Positions 46,101 to 56,971 of a DNA stretch of 64,000 nucleotides are shown here, one piece after another (within the stretch, counting starts at the first letter, position 1; each line of letters starts with the position of its first letter). The DNA is taken from positions 1,410,001-1,474,000 of the forward strand of contig NZ_LT906478.1 of assembly GCF_900187025.1 (NCBI RefSeq), read 5' to 3'. The position numbers were made by a program, and so were the translations under genes. Under the pieces are notes generated by a model. That model saw only the letters and a program-made list of their open reading frames with translations, had not been told where the DNA came from and did no database searches. Source of the DNA: Listeria ivanovii subsp. ivanovii (GTDB lineage: Bacteria; Bacillota; Bacilli; Lactobacillales; Listeriaceae).

Positions 46101-46132
46101 ACCACTTGTTTTTTTACAAGTGGTTTTTTCAT
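46101..46132 (+). terminator. Terminator after the DUF1189 gene
   Basis: Arms AACCACTTGT and ACAAGTGGTT with a T-rich loop and a T6 tail. Confidence 0.85.
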
Positions 46133-46235
46133 GAGTAAATAGACGTGATTTTGCACTTAGAAAATGATATGATGAAAAAATCAGTGCGGAAAATAGAGCA
46201 ATTGTTTCTCATTTTTTTTGAAGGGGACGATTTTT

Positions 46236-46943
46236 TTGGATAAAGAAGTGGAGTTAAGTTTTTATGATGGTGTAAAAGCTTGTATACCAACTGTGCTTGG
46301 TTATGCTGGGATTGGAATAGCTGCTGGTGTGGTCGGGAAAGCGTCGCATTTAAGCGTGCTCGAAGTGACTTTGTTGGCAGTTATTGTTTATACAGGAGCT
46401 GCCCAGTTCATCATATCTGGTTTACTATTATTACAAAGTCCGATTTCTGCCATTATTTTTACTACTTTTTTAATTAATTCGAGGCATTTTTTAATGGGGA
46501 TGGCAGAAGCACCCCACTTCAAGAAATATTCACTTTGGAATAATATTGGTATTGGTGCGCTTTTAACAGATGAGACTTTCGGAGTTTCGATGAATCAAAT
46601 TAGCAATAAAAAACCGGTTAGCGCCAAATGGATGCACGGGATAAATGTCACAGCTTATCTTGCTTGGATTTTGGCATGTATTACTGGCGCATTTATTGGA
46701 AACTGGTTACCAGACCCAGAAAAATTTGGACTAGATTTTGCTTTATCAGCGATGTTTATTGGCTTGCTTTATTTACAAGTAATTAGTGATAAAAGTAAAA
46801 AAATCGCTACTAGTTTGTTTGTAATGTTAATGGTTGCGCTATTTTTAGTTGTTTTCATGCGCTTTACTACACCAGAGATTGCTATTTTGATAGCAACATT
46901 GCTTGGTTGTTTGATTGGAGTGGTAGTAGAAAAATGGCAATAA
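46236..46943 (+). CDS. azlC: AzlC-family branched-chain amino acid exporter, large subunit
   Basis: 235 residues from the TTG at 46236-46238, eight nt behind AAGGGGA; the TTG at 46218 precedes that site. Seven or so helices, with the family signatures GVKACIPTVLGYAGIGIAAG and IFTTFLINSRHFLMGMAEAPHF. With AzlD it forms an exporter of branched-chain amino acids or analogues. The stop overlaps azlD by 10 bp. Confidence 0.87.
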   Translation: MDKEVELSFYDGVKACIPTVLGYAGIGIAAGVVGKASHLSVLEVTLLAVIVYTGAAQFIISGLLLLQSPISAIIFTTFLINSRHFLMGMAEAPHFKKYSLWNNIGIGALLTDETFGVSMNQISNKKPVSAKWMHGINVTAYLAWILACITGAFIGNWLPDPEKFGLDFALSAMFIGLLYLQVISDKSKKIATSLFVMLMVALFLVVFMRFTTPEIAILIATLLGCLIGVVVEKWQ

Positions 46944-47260
46944 CCACGTATACTTTACTCGTTATTATTGGTTGTGGGATTGTCACTTTTATTCCACGAG
47001 TGCTACCATTTATTTTCGTTCGGAAGTTAGCCTTACCCGATGTTGTTATTCGCTTTCTATCTTATGTTCCGCTAGCAATCCTAACAGCATTGTTTGTGCA
47101 AAGTTTGCTTATTACTAGAACAAATAACTTCCCTATAATTAACCTAGAAAATCTGCTTGCTTCCTTACCAACTATCATTACGGCTATTTTAACAAAAAAT
47201 TTGATGTGGATTGTAATTGTTGGTATCATTTCCATGGCAGCGATTCGCTTAATACTTTAG
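46934..47260 (+). CDS. azlD: AzlD-family branched-chain amino acid exporter, small subunit
   Basis: 108 residues from the ATG at 46934-46936, inside the end of azlC. Four helices; FIPRVLPFIFVRKLALPDVVIRFLSYVPLAIL is the AzlD signature. It forms the transporter with AzlC, and overlapping starts imply translational coupling. Confidence 0.87.
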   Translation: MAITTYTLLVIIGCGIVTFIPRVLPFIFVRKLALPDVVIRFLSYVPLAILTALFVQSLLITRTNNFPIINLENLLASLPTIITAILTKNLMWIVIVGIISMAAIRLIL

Positions 47261-47317
47261 AAAAACCCTTTACTGGCGTGTGTTTTTGACGGGAATCAAA
47301 GCCAGTAAAGGGTTTTT
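47261..47317. terminator. Bidirectional terminator between azlD and prsA
   Basis: Perfect 17-bp arms AAAAACCCTTTACTGGC and GCCAGTAAAGGGTTTTT around a 23-nt loop. It serves the convergent azlCD and prsA transcripts. Confidence 0.88.
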
Positions 47318-47342
47318 ATTTATGGGTGAATCAGAGTTAAGC

Positions 47343-48215
47343 TTAATTAGAGGTTGTTGTACTTGTAGATGTATAATCTGAAAATGCATCTTTTAAGTCA
47401 CTATCTTTAATATCAATGTTAGCTGCTTTTAGTTCTTTTTTCAGAGCGGCAGTCATATTTTCAGAAGTTAGTTGTGATTCAATATAGGAAGCTTTCACCG
47501 CTGCTTTATCTTTTGCATAAGTAGTTTTATCGGTTTTTTCCACTAATTGAATTAGGTGATAACCATAGCTGGATTTTACAATTCCGCTAACATCATCTGT
47601 ATTTTTGAGGGCATAAGCTGCTTTTTCAAATGCTTCATCCATCTCACCAGTGCCAAACGGATCAAGTAATCCCCCATTTGTACTTGTTGCAGTGTCAGTC
47701 GAATATTCTTTAGCTAAATCAGTGAATTTTTCACCATTTTTAAGCTTGGTTTGAATTTCTTTTGCTGTATCTTCATCATCTACTAGTATATGGCGAACGG
47801 TAATATCTGGTTGCCATGTTTTATAATATTTTTTCAGTTTACTTTCACTAGCATTCATATTAGCTTCCGTTGCTTTTTGGACTAATAAGTTATATTCAAT
47901 ATTTTCTTTAAAAGAAGTTTTAGTCAGGTTACTTGAAGCAAGTGTTGATTCAAAAGAGTCACCATATTGTTCCTCATATTTTTTGTACTCAGTATTAACT
48001 TCTTTTTCCGTAACAGTGTATTTATCTTCTAAGATTTTTTTGAAAGTAAGTTGTTGCACGACCTCATTACCATACGTCGTTTTCATCGCTTCATAAAGGT
48101 CATCTTGTGTGACACTTCCTGCATCTGTTTTCACGACAGCACTGCTACCACACCCTGCAAGAATGAGTAATGTTGCTGTTATGAGGGAAATCATCACTTT
48201 TTTTAATTTTGTCAA
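47343..48215 (-). CDS. prsA: Foldase lipoprotein PrsA (peptidyl-prolyl isomerase)
   Basis: 290 residues from the TTG at 48213-48215, five nt behind AAGGAGAGG. A lipoprotein signal ends with lipobox LAGC (SLITATLLILAGCGSS). A parvulin domain lies at about 135-225 (RHILVDDEDTAKEI through SSYGYHLIQL), flanked by helical chaperone parts. PrsA helps fold secreted proteins outside the membrane. Listeria has two prsA genes; this locus corresponds to prsA1, the one not tied to virulence. The numbering is by position. Confidence 0.9.
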   Translation of the reverse strand: MTKLKKVMISLITATLLILAGCGSSAVVKTDAGSVTQDDLYEAMKTTYGNEVVQQLTFKKILEDKYTVTEKEVNTEYKKYEEQYGDSFESTLASSNLTKTSFKENIEYNLLVQKATEANMNASESKLKKYYKTWQPDITVRHILVDDEDTAKEIQTKLKNGEKFTDLAKEYSTDTATSTNGGLLDPFGTGEMDEAFEKAAYALKNTDDVSGIVKSSYGYHLIQLVEKTDKTTYAKDKAAVKASYIESQLTSENMTAALKKELKAANIDIKDSDLKDAFSDYTSTSTTTSN

Positions 48216-48320
48216 ACTATTCCTCTCCTTCTTCTTTCGGCTACTTCTTACTTTAACCAAAAAAAGTGTCCAGAATGAGAAGTAAATATGAAATAACTAT
48301 GAACATTATCTCGAAAATAA

Positions 48321-48356
48321 AAATGGTACGAGTTTTGAATCAACTCGTACCATTTG
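48321..48356 (-). terminator. Terminator of the zur operon
   Basis: Arms AAATGGTACGAGTT and AACTCGTACCATTT with TTTTTATTTT following on the minus strand. It lies just behind zurR. Confidence 0.88.
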
Positions 48357-48359
48357 CTA

Positions 48360-49618
<1,259 letters not shown>

Positions 49619-49644
<26 letters not shown>

Positions 49645-50392
49645 TGCAATCATCCTCCTTTCGACGTTGTTCTGCTAATATTTCAAGTTCTCGGTCTGCT
49701 AAATAATGCTGATATTCATGCGCAGAACCATCAAAAATAATTCGCTTATTTATACTAATAACATGATTAACGTAAGTATTAACTGCCATCACATCATGTG
49801 TTACAAGCAAGAGTGTCATTTGTTCTGTGCGATTTAACTCTTGAAGAAGTTCATAAAAGGCCTTCACATTCTCGACATCGACGCCAACAGTTGGTTCATC
49901 TAGAATAAGTAATTCAGGACGGCTAACTAGTGCACGAGCAATGAAAACACGTTGTTGTTGCCCACCGGAAAGTTCTCCAATATTTCGATATAAGTATGGA
50001 GTCATTTCTACTTTGTTTAGCGCATAGTCAATTGCTTCTTTATCCACCTCATTTAATGTTTTAAATAACCCTTTTTTCTTTGTTAAACCACTGGCAACGA
50101 CTTCCTTTACAGTCGCGGGGAACGCAGAGTTAAAAGCATTAGATTTTTGAGATACGAACCCAATTTTAACCCAATCTTTAAAATCAGATTGTTTTTTTCC
50201 GAATAGCGAAATACTGCCTTGTTGCTTTTTTAGAACGCCTAAGATTAGTTTTAGTATCGTTGACTTCCCTGAACCGTTTGGACCGATAAGCCCCGTAAAA
50301 CTACCCTTTTCTACTTGAAAATGAATGTCTTCTAAGGCATGTTCTTTATCATAATGGTAGCTTACATTATTTATTTCTATGATTTTGTTCAT
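49619..50392 (-). CDS. zurA: Zinc ABC transporter ATPase ZurA
   Basis: 257 residues: Walker A GPNGSGKST, signature LSGGQQQRVF, Walker B LLILDEP and switch His LVTHDV. The C-terminal tail is Cys- and Asp-containing (DDCIDCDTSPV). It powers zinc uptake with ZurM. It is the first gene of zurA-zurM-zurR, behind a Zur box. Confidence 0.92.
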
Positions 50393-50461
50393 TCATATTC
50401 TCCTTTGGCAGGATTTGCTTGCCGCTTTAACTAGTATATAAAATAATCATCCAAATGTAAA

Positions 50462-50476
50462 TCGTAATAACTTCGA
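50462..50476. promoter_or_regulatory. Zur box upstream of zurA
   Basis: TCGTAATAACTTCGA, a near-dyad close to the Bacillus Zur consensus TCGTAATNATTACGA, stands about 70 bp before zurA. It explains zinc repression of the operon by the ZurR coded in it. Confidence 0.75.
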
Positions 50477-50493
50477 ATTAAAACAAACGACAA

Positions 50494-50531
50494 AAAAACC
50501 TGGAAATGAAACGAGTATCATCTCCAGGAAA
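50494..50531 (-). terminator. Terminator of ppaC
   Basis: Arms CCTGGAGATGA and TCATTTCCAGG (one G-T pair) followed by seven T on the minus strand. Confidence 0.85.
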
Positions 50532-50537
50532 TTGAAA

Positions 50538-51464
50538 TTATTTAGAAAAAATATCTGTTAGAATTGGTACTACTTGTTTTTTACGAGAAACAACACCTTG
50601 TAATGGCGCTTGGTTATTAATCAATTTGATACCATAAGCTTTTTCCACTACATCCGTTTTCTCACCAATAGCAATACCAACAGAATCATTGGTAAGGATA
50701 TTAGTAATCACAAATAAGTATAAATCTAGGTCTTTTTCGGCAATAATGCTTGTCATAAGTGCTTCTACTTCAGCTCGGCGACTTAAAACATCTTCTACAT
50801 CTACCACATTAATTTGGGCAATTTCCACTTTACTACCATTCATATTAAATTCTTTTGCATCTAGAAGTAATTCAGCAACAGTTTTTTTGCTAACATCAGC
50901 ACCAGCTTTTAACATCTCCATCCCAAATGTTTGAATATCTACATCAGCAATTAGTGCTAATTTTTCAGCTGCTAATTTGTCTTCGTTTGTACATGTTGGT
51001 GATTGGAAAAGTAATGTGTCAGAAATAATCGCCGAAAGCATTAGTCCAGCAATGGTTTTACTCACTTCCACTTCGCTTTCGCGGAACATTTTTAGAAGAA
51101 TGGTTGTTGTACAGCCAACTGGCTCTGCGCGGTAATAAAGCGGATCTGCTGTTTCGAAATTAGCGATACGGTGATGATCAACAACTGAAACAACGGTTAC
51201 GTCAGCAATATCATCGGCGCTTTGTTGGTGTTCATTGTGATCCACAAGTGCAACTTCTGAGACTTCATTTGCTACGGTACTAACTAAACGAGGAGCTGTT
51301 ACTTGGAAATAATCGAGAACAAATGCAGTTTCACTGTTAAGTTCTCCTAAACGTACAGCTTCAATGTCTGCTCCTTGCGCTTTTTTTAATTCTGCATAAC
51401 TAATGGCCGAACAAATCGTATCTGTATCTGGATTTTTATGACCGAATACAAGTGTTTTTGTCAT
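50538..51464 (-). CDS. ppaC: Manganese-dependent inorganic pyrophosphatase (family II)
   Basis: 308 residues of the DHH superfamily. Metal ligands are in [17 protein letters not shown] and VVDHHRI, and the C-terminal RKKQVVP holds the phosphate-binding Arg-Lys. It hydrolyses pyrophosphate to drive biosynthesis. It precedes the zur operon and follows nfo by 15 bp, so it may be cotranscribed with nfo. Confidence 0.94.
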   Translation of the reverse strand: MTKTLVFGHKNPDTDTICSAISYAELKKAQGADIEAVRLGELNSETAFVLDYFQVTAPRLVSTVANEVSEVALVDHNEHQQSADDIADVTVVSVVDHHRIANFETADPLYYRAEPVGCTTTILLKMFRESEVEVSKTIAGLMLSAIISDTLLFQSPTCTNEDKLAAEKLALIADVDIQTFGMEMLKAGADVSKKTVAELLLDAKEFNMNGSKVEIAQINVVDVEDVLSRRAEVEALMTSIIAEKDLDLYLFVITNILTNDSVGIAIGEKTDVVEKAYGIKLINNQAPLQGVVSRKKQVVPILTDIFSK

Positions 51465-51479
51465 TATTTTCGTCTCCTT

Positions 51480-52373
51480 TTAATCATTTTGAATTTTAGT
51501 TAATAAATCAGGGTCGAATTCCCCGTTTTTTAACATCTCAATTTCCCACTTATATGGTGGCTTTTTGGATGCTTTATCTTCACCTACATAGGGTGTTTCA
51601 AGGATTTTCGGAATATTTGCAAGCTGCGGATGATGCACAATATAATGAAGCGCGTCAAAGCCAATATGCCCAAAACCAATATTAGCATGTCTGTCTTTAT
51701 GAGCTCCGCATTCATTCTTACTATCATTGATATGTAACACTTTTAGACGATCAATGCCAATGATTTTATCAAATTCATTTAATACGCCATCAAAGTCATT
51801 CACGATATCATAGCCAGCATCATGCGTATGGCAAGTATCAAAAGTGACTGATAATAATTCATTGTGCGTCACACCATCAATAATCTGTGCCAGTTCTTCA
51901 AAAGTACGACCACATTCAGATCCTTTTCCAGCCATCGTTTCTAAAGCAATTTGAACGCCTTGGTCATGAATAAGTGCCTCATTTAAACCTTGGATGATTT
52001 GTTTTATTCCTTTGTCTGAGCCCTCACCTACATGAGCCCCTGGATGAAGTACCATTTGCTTAGCTCCAAGTGCATGTGTACGGACAATTTCCGATTGTAA
52101 AAAATTAACTCCTAGTTCGAAGGTCTCTGGTTTTACAGAGTTACCGATATTAATGATGTAAGGAGCGTGTACCACGATGTCAGCCATATCATGCGCTTTC
52201 ATGTGTTCTAAACCAGCTTCAATATTTAATTCTTCTATTGGTTTTCTTCGCGTGTTTTGCGGAGCGCCAGTATAAATCATAAACGTATTTGAGCCATAAG
52301 AAGCAGCCTCTTCACTTGCGCCGAGAAGCATTTTCTTACCACTCATGGATACATGAGAACCAAGTCTTAACAT
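51480..52373 (-). CDS. nfo: Endonuclease IV (AP endonuclease)
   Basis: 297 residues from the ATG at 52371-52373, seven nt behind GAGGAG; the longer frame to 52388 lacks one. A TIM-barrel metalloenzyme that cuts abasic sites in base-excision repair. Metal ligands are in [35 protein letters not shown] and ILETPY. It overlaps no neighbour and stands 15 bp behind cshB. Confidence 0.94.
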   Translation of the reverse strand: MLRLGSHVSMSGKKMLLGASEEAASYGSNTFMIYTGAPQNTRRKPIEELNIEAGLEHMKAHDMADIVVHAPYIINIGNSVKPETFELGVNFLQSEIVRTHALGAKQMVLHPGAHVGEGSDKGIKQIIQGLNEALIHDQGVQIALETMAGKGSECGRTFEELAQIIDGVTHNELLSVTFDTCHTHDAGYDIVNDFDGVLNEFDKIIGIDRLKVLHINDSKNECGAHKDRHANIGFGHIGFDALHYIVHHPQLANIPKILETPYVGEDKASKKPPYKWEIEMLKNGEFDPDLLTKIQND

Positions 52374-52388
52374 AAATTCACTCCTCAC

Positions 52389-53696
52389 TTATCGTTTTTT
52401 CCGTCTTTCCCGACGTTTAATCTCGTTCATTTTATAGTTGATTTTCTTTTTATAATTTGGTTTTCCTTTTTGTTTTGCTTTTTTACGCATACCAATTTCA
52501 CGTGGATCTGCTGTTTCGCGTTTAGCTTCACGCTTGGCCCGACGATTACGGTCTTCTAGTGTAACGAATTCTTTATTTTTCCAATCAACATGCTTAAATT
52601 CGATGCCCATTTTTTCTAATTGGTTCAGACGATCTTCATCAGCTGGTTCGAATAAAGTTAACGCGATACCAGAATGTCCTGCGCGCCCAGTACGACCAGT
52701 TCGGTGAATATAAAAATCTAGATCATCTGGTAGTTCATAATTGACAACGTGGCTAATACCTTGAATATCAATACCACGTGCTGCTAAATCCGTTGCAACT
52801 ACATACTGATAATCTAAGTTTTCGATTTGTTTCATTGTCCGTTTACGTTCCCTTGGATTCACATCACCATGAATTTTAGCAACTTTTAATCCGCGTTCGG
52901 TTAAGCCGTTCGCTACTTCATCGGCAGTTGTTTTTGTGTTTGTAAAAACAATCGCCAAATAAGGCTGTGAACCAACTAAAACATTTTTGAGTAAGTCTAA
53001 TTTATCACGGCTACGAGTCGCCATAATACGGTGTTCAACTGTTTTAGAAGCAGCTACTTTTGGTTGGATGTGCTCATAACGAGGATTTTCCATGTATTTG
53101 CTTAAAAATGGTTTTAATTTTTGCGGAATGGTTGCCGAGAAAACAAGCATTTGCAAGTTAGCTGGCATTTTTCCAGCGATATGGTCTACGTCATTTAAGA
53201 ATCCCATATCAAGTGTCATGTCTGCTTCGTCGATTACTAATGTTTTCGCTGTATGAACAAATAAAGCTTGCTCACGAATCAAATCATTAATACGACCAGG
53301 TGTTCCAACAATAATTTGTGGCTGTTTTTTTAATTTATCAATCGCACGTTGTTTATCCGTACCACCAATAACAAGTTGAACAGCGATTTCTTTTTCGCTA
53401 AACTTGGTTACTTTGCGAATTTCATTATAAATTTGTGTAGCAAGCTCGCGGCTAGGCGCTGTAATAACTGCTTGTACGGCATCTTTTTCTGGATTCACAT
53501 TGTTAATTATTGGCAAAATAAAAGTATGGGTTTTCCCTGTACCTGTTTGCGATTGTCCAATGATACTTTCCCCTTTTAAAATACCTGGGATTAGCTTTTG
53601 TTGTACTTCTGTTGGCTCGTAAAATCCTAATTTATCTATTGCAAGCCCAATAAAAGGTTGAAAGCCAAATTGGTCAAACCTTGATTTCTTCGTCAT
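52389..53696 (-). CDS. cshB: DEAD-box RNA helicase CshB
   Basis: 435 residues from the ATG at 53694-53696 behind GGAGTGG. Helicase motifs are in order: SQTGTGKT (I), PSRELA (Ia), GTPGR (Ib), DEAD (II), SAT (III), ARGIDI (V), HRTGRTGRAG (VI). A Lys/Arg-rich tail after residue 385 binds RNA. Position beside nfo matches CshB of Bacillus (cold-shock RNA helicase). In Bacillus and L. monocytogenes, ispH lies immediately upstream; here it is missing. Confidence 0.93.
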   Translation of the reverse strand: MTKKSRFDQFGFQPFIGLAIDKLGFYEPTEVQQKLIPGILKGESIIGQSQTGTGKTHTFILPIINNVNPEKDAVQAVITAPSRELATQIYNEIRKVTKFSEKEIAVQLVIGGTDKQRAIDKLKKQPQIIVGTPGRINDLIREQALFVHTAKTLVIDEADMTLDMGFLNDVDHIAGKMPANLQMLVFSATIPQKLKPFLSKYMENPRYEHIQPKVAASKTVEHRIMATRSRDKLDLLKNVLVGSQPYLAIVFTNTKTTADEVANGLTERGLKVAKIHGDVNPRERKRTMKQIENLDYQYVVATDLAARGIDIQGISHVVNYELPDDLDFYIHRTGRTGRAGHSGIALTLFEPADEDRLNQLEKMGIEFKHVDWKNKEFVTLEDRNRRAKREAKRETADPREIGMRKKAKQKGKPNYKKKINYKMNEIKRRERRKKR

Positions 53697-53818
53697 AAAA
53701 TATTTCCACTCCGTTCTATACCTAGTAGCCATTATAGCACAGATTAAGTCATTCGTGCGCGCTATAAGACAAGTTTATCCAAACAATCAAGGAGAATTAT
53801 CCAAAACAGAAAAATAAA

Positions 53819-53858
53819 ACCGGCTATTTTTTATCAAATTAAGAAATAGCCGGTTTTT
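53819..53858 (-). terminator. Terminator after the YqfO gene
   Basis: Arms AAAACCGGCTATTT and AAATAGCCGGTTTT, T-run on both sides. It stands directly behind the YqfO stop. Confidence 0.85.
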
Positions 53859-53859
53859 A

Positions 53860-54981
53860 TTAGCAAAATTGGAAAGGATCTGTATTTACTTCTGAGACAA
53901 TAAATTCTGCTTCGTAATCTAAAATTTTTGCTTGTTCTTCCATTTTTGTTTTTAAGTAACCTTTGATAACTTTCTCGATATTGTGCCCTGGATCAATTGT
54001 TGGTAAATTAATTGCAAGCAAGTCATGCCCAGTATGATAATATACGTCGCCCGTAATAAAAACATCCGCACCAGTTGCTTTAGCTTGATGAATAAATTTG
54101 TTGCCATCGCCACCAATAATCGCTACTTTTTTTACTGTTGTCTTTAAGTCCCCAATAAAACGTACATTTTCCACTGCAAAAGCGGTCTTTAGTTTATCAA
54201 TAAACGCTACCATTCCCATTTTTTTCGGTAAAGTTCCTACACGCCCTAGCCCTTCTTTATACATGAGATTTTCTAAGCAGTAAACATCCATTGCTGGTTC
54301 TTCATATGGATGGGCAATTTTCACAGCTTTTGTAATAGTTTCTGTTAAATGCTCCGGGAAAACAGCTTCGATTTTCACTTCTGGAGTATTCGTTAATTGT
54401 TCTTTTTTACCGATAGTAGGTGTTGCGTTGCTACTTGGTTTAAAAGAGCCGATTCCATCTGTTTGGAAGGTACATTCACTATATTCTGTGCCAATTTTGC
54501 CAGCACCATTATTGACTAAGGCTAGACGAACGGCTTCAAGGTCTTTTTCTGGAACATATACAGCGATTTTACAGTAAGGTTCTGTGTAGGTTTCTTCAAT
54601 GAAGGTAGTGTCCTGTAATCGAAGTAAATCTGCTAGGATATCATTGACGCCACCTTCCGCTACATCTAAATTAGTATGGGCAGCAAATACTGTAATATCA
54701 TGCTTAATTAGCTTTTTAATCATTTTCCCTTGTTTGGTTGTTGTATCAATTTGGTGCGTTGGGCGATATAAAAATGGGTGATGGGCAATAATTAAATCCA
54801 CCTTTTTTTCAATGGCTTCGTCTACTACTTCTTCTAGAACATCTAATGTAAACATGACTTTTCTTACTTTTTTAGATAAATCCCCAACTTGTAATCCGAT
54901 TGGATCGCCTTTCATCGCTAGTTTTTTAGGTGCGATTTTTTCAAGAATTGCAATATATTCATATCCACCAGCAACTTTCAT
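53860..54981 (-). CDS. NIF3-like protein (YqfO family, GTP cyclohydrolase I type 2)
   Basis: 373 residues, the long form with a central PII-like insert (about 130-235). Metal-site His residues are in IIAHHPFLY, FAAHTNLD and the C-terminal GHDLLAI and DPGHNIEK. The family has been called GTP cyclohydrolase I type 2, but the role in vivo is not settled; YqfO-like inserts bind small ligands. It overlaps trmK by 4 bp. Confidence 0.88.
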   Translation of the reverse strand: MKVAGGYEYIAILEKIAPKKLAMKGDPIGLQVGDLSKKVRKVMFTLDVLEEVVDEAIEKKVDLIIAHHPFLYRPTHQIDTTTKQGKMIKKLIKHDITVFAAHTNLDVAEGGVNDILADLLRLQDTTFIEETYTEPYCKIAVYVPEKDLEAVRLALVNNGAGKIGTEYSECTFQTDGIGSFKPSSNATPTIGKKEQLTNTPEVKIEAVFPEHLTETITKAVKIAHPYEEPAMDVYCLENLMYKEGLGRVGTLPKKMGMVAFIDKLKTAFAVENVRFIGDLKTTVKKVAIIGGDGNKFIHQAKATGADVFITGDVYYHTGHDLLAINLPTIDPGHNIEKVIKGYLKTKMEEQAKILDYEAEFIVSEVNTDPFQFC

Positions 54982-55682
54982 TTTAACACATCCTCTACTA
55001 ATGCAATTTTATGTTCTAATTCACGGATTTTCGCTTGATTTTCATCTGATATCGGTTGGTTAGTTGAAATTGTTTGGATAATATTTTGCCAAGTATTGGC
55101 TTCATGGCGCCATTTACTTTTGAATATTGCATTTTGTTCTTTCAAAAGACAGGGGCCGAAAAAGATTTCTTGCTCCGTCCAGTTCACTGGTTCTCTAGAA
55201 GGTTTGAGCACGATAATTTCATAGATTTTATTGTCTTCTCGCAAAATTGATTCTGCTGTAATTGTCCAGTTATTTTTTTCAGACCATTCCCTTAATTGGA
55301 ATGCTGCGATGTTTGGTTGGAGAATGAGTTTGCTTACATTAGCAAGTTTGGCTGCGCCTTCTTCTAAAATAGTTCTAATTAAAGTGCCACCCATTCCAGC
55401 AATAACAATCGTATCAATAGCATCCTTATCTGTAATTACTTCTAAACCATTTCCTTTTCGAACATCAATTTGCGCGGTAAGACCTGAAGCACGTACTTGT
55501 TTTTGAGCGGATTTAAAAGGACCATCCACCACTTCCCCAGCTACCGCGAATGAGGCCGTTTTATTGTTAATAGCAAAACATGGTAAATAAGCATGGTCGC
55601 TACCAATATCGGCAATGCGTTCATTACTCGTTATGTATGAAGCGACTTTTTCTAGCCGCTTAGAAAGTTGCTCTTCGTTCAC
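54978..55682 (-). CDS. trmK: tRNA (adenine(22)-N1)-methyltransferase
   Basis: 234 residues of the TrmK family. The SAM site is IADIGSDHAYLPCF, followed by IVIAGMGGTLI and LILQPN; a C-terminal coiled-coil (about 195-234) helps tRNA binding. It methylates A22 of tRNA. The gene lies between rpoD and the YqfO gene as in Bacillus and overlaps the latter. Confidence 0.92.
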   Translation of the reverse strand: MNEEQLSKRLEKVASYITSNERIADIGSDHAYLPCFAINNKTASFAVAGEVVDGPFKSAQKQVRASGLTAQIDVRKGNGLEVITDKDAIDTIVIAGMGGTLIRTILEEGAAKLANVSKLILQPNIAAFQLREWSEKNNWTITAESILREDNKIYEIIVLKPSREPVNWTEQEIFFGPCLLKEQNAIFKSKWRHEANTWQNIIQTISTNQPISDENQAKIRELEHKIALVEDVLK

Positions 55683-55714
55683 GATTAGTTCCCTACTTTC
55701 ATTTTCATTAAAAA

Positions 55715-55742
55715 GGCAGGAGAACGGATGCGTCCTCCTGCC
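55715..55742 (-). terminator. Terminator of rpoD
   Basis: Arms GGCAGGAG and CTCCTGCC with a 12-nt loop and TTTTT on the minus strand, between rpoD and trmK. Confidence 0.85.
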
Positions 55743-55752
55743 TGGCTAAGCA

Positions 55753-56877
55753 TTATTCTAGGAAGTCTTTTAATTGTTTGCTGCGGCTTGGGTGACGTAA
55801 TTTACGTAATGCTTTTGCTTCGATTTGACGGATTCTTTCACGGGTTACTCCAAATACACGGCCAACTTCTTCTAAAGTGCGTGTCCGTCCATCATCTAAA
55901 CCAAAGCGTAGACGAAGGACATTTTCTTCGCGGTCCGTTAACGTATCAAGTACATCTTCTAATTGTTCTTTTAATAACTCATATGCTGCATGGTCAGAAG
56001 GTGAAGTAGCATCTTGGTCTTCAATGAAATCTCCAAGGTGCGAATCATCTTCTTCGCCAATCGGCGTTTCAAGTGAAACAGGTTCTTGAGCGATTTTCAA
56101 GATTTCCCGAACTTTTTCTGTTGGTAAATCCATTTCTTCTCCAATTTCTTCTGGGGAAGGATCGCGCCCTAAATCTTGTAGTAACGAGCGTTGAACTCGA
56201 ATTAATTTGTTGATTGTTTCTACCATATGCACCGGGATACGGATTGTTCGAGCTTGGTCTGCGATAGCACGGGTGATCGCTTGACGAATCCACCAAGTTG
56301 CATAGGTACTGAATTTAAATCCTTTGTTAAAGTCGAATTTTTCAACGGCTTTCATTAGTCCCATATTTCCTTCTTGAATTAAATCAAGAAATAACATCCC
56401 ACGACCAACATAACGTTTGGCAATACTTACTACTAGACGCAAGTTGGCTTCTGCAAGGCGACCTTTTGCTTCGATATCGCCAGCTTCAATTCGTTTCGCT
56501 AAAGCAATTTCTTCATCAGCGGTTAACAAATCGACTCGACCAATTTCTTTTAGGTACATACGCACGGGATCATTGATTTTCACGCCTGGTGGTACACTCA
56601 TATCTGTTAAATCAAAGGATTCTGTTTCCTCTTTGACGAGTTCTGTTTCATCTGGATCTTCATCATCAGCATCATCAGAAACTTCAATTCCTGCTTCGCC
56701 AACGTGTTCTAAATACTCATCCATTTGATCGGAATCTAGTGTAAATGGAGCTAATCTGGCAGCGATTTTTGCGTAAGTTAAAATCCCCTTTTTCTTACCT
56801 TCTTCTATAAGGGCTTCTTTTACTTGCTCAACATTTAGTTCAGCAACTGGTTTTGTGTTTTGTGTTTTATCACTCAT
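55753..56877 (-). CDS. rpoD: Primary sigma factor SigA/RpoD
   Basis: 374 residues from the ATG at 56875-56877; this length equals Listeria RpoD. Region 1.1 is acidic. Region 1.2/2 has [14 protein letters not shown] and [20 protein letters not shown] (2.4, which reads the -10 box), region 3 is short, and region 4 ends [30 protein letters not shown] (4.2, -35 box). It is the last gene of the macromolecular-synthesis operon yqxD-dnaG-rpoD. The ribosome site is AAGGAGG, a little distant. Confidence 0.95.
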   Translation of the reverse strand: MSDKTQNTKPVAELNVEQVKEALIEEGKKKGILTYAKIAARLAPFTLDSDQMDEYLEHVGEAGIEVSDDADDEDPDETELVKEETESFDLTDMSVPPGVKINDPVRMYLKEIGRVDLLTADEEIALAKRIEAGDIEAKGRLAEANLRLVVSIAKRYVGRGMLFLDLIQEGNMGLMKAVEKFDFNKGFKFSTYATWWIRQAITRAIADQARTIRIPVHMVETINKLIRVQRSLLQDLGRDPSPEEIGEEMDLPTEKVREILKIAQEPVSLETPIGEEDDSHLGDFIEDQDATSPSDHAAYELLKEQLEDVLDTLTDREENVLRLRFGLDDGRTRTLEEVGRVFGVTRERIRQIEAKALRKLRHPSRSKQLKDFLE

Positions 56878-56971
56878 AACTGCCTGTATTCCTCCTTCCA
56901 AAATGCCGCTCACCTTATTAAAAGGCTTCTCTTAGGTAATAATACCATCATTTAGCGGTTTTAAAACGTTA

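Noticed and set aside
46095..46217. Remnant of ispG in the gap before azlC
   Set aside because: Translation of both strands by eye gave nothing like ispG; the gap is filled by a terminator and leader.
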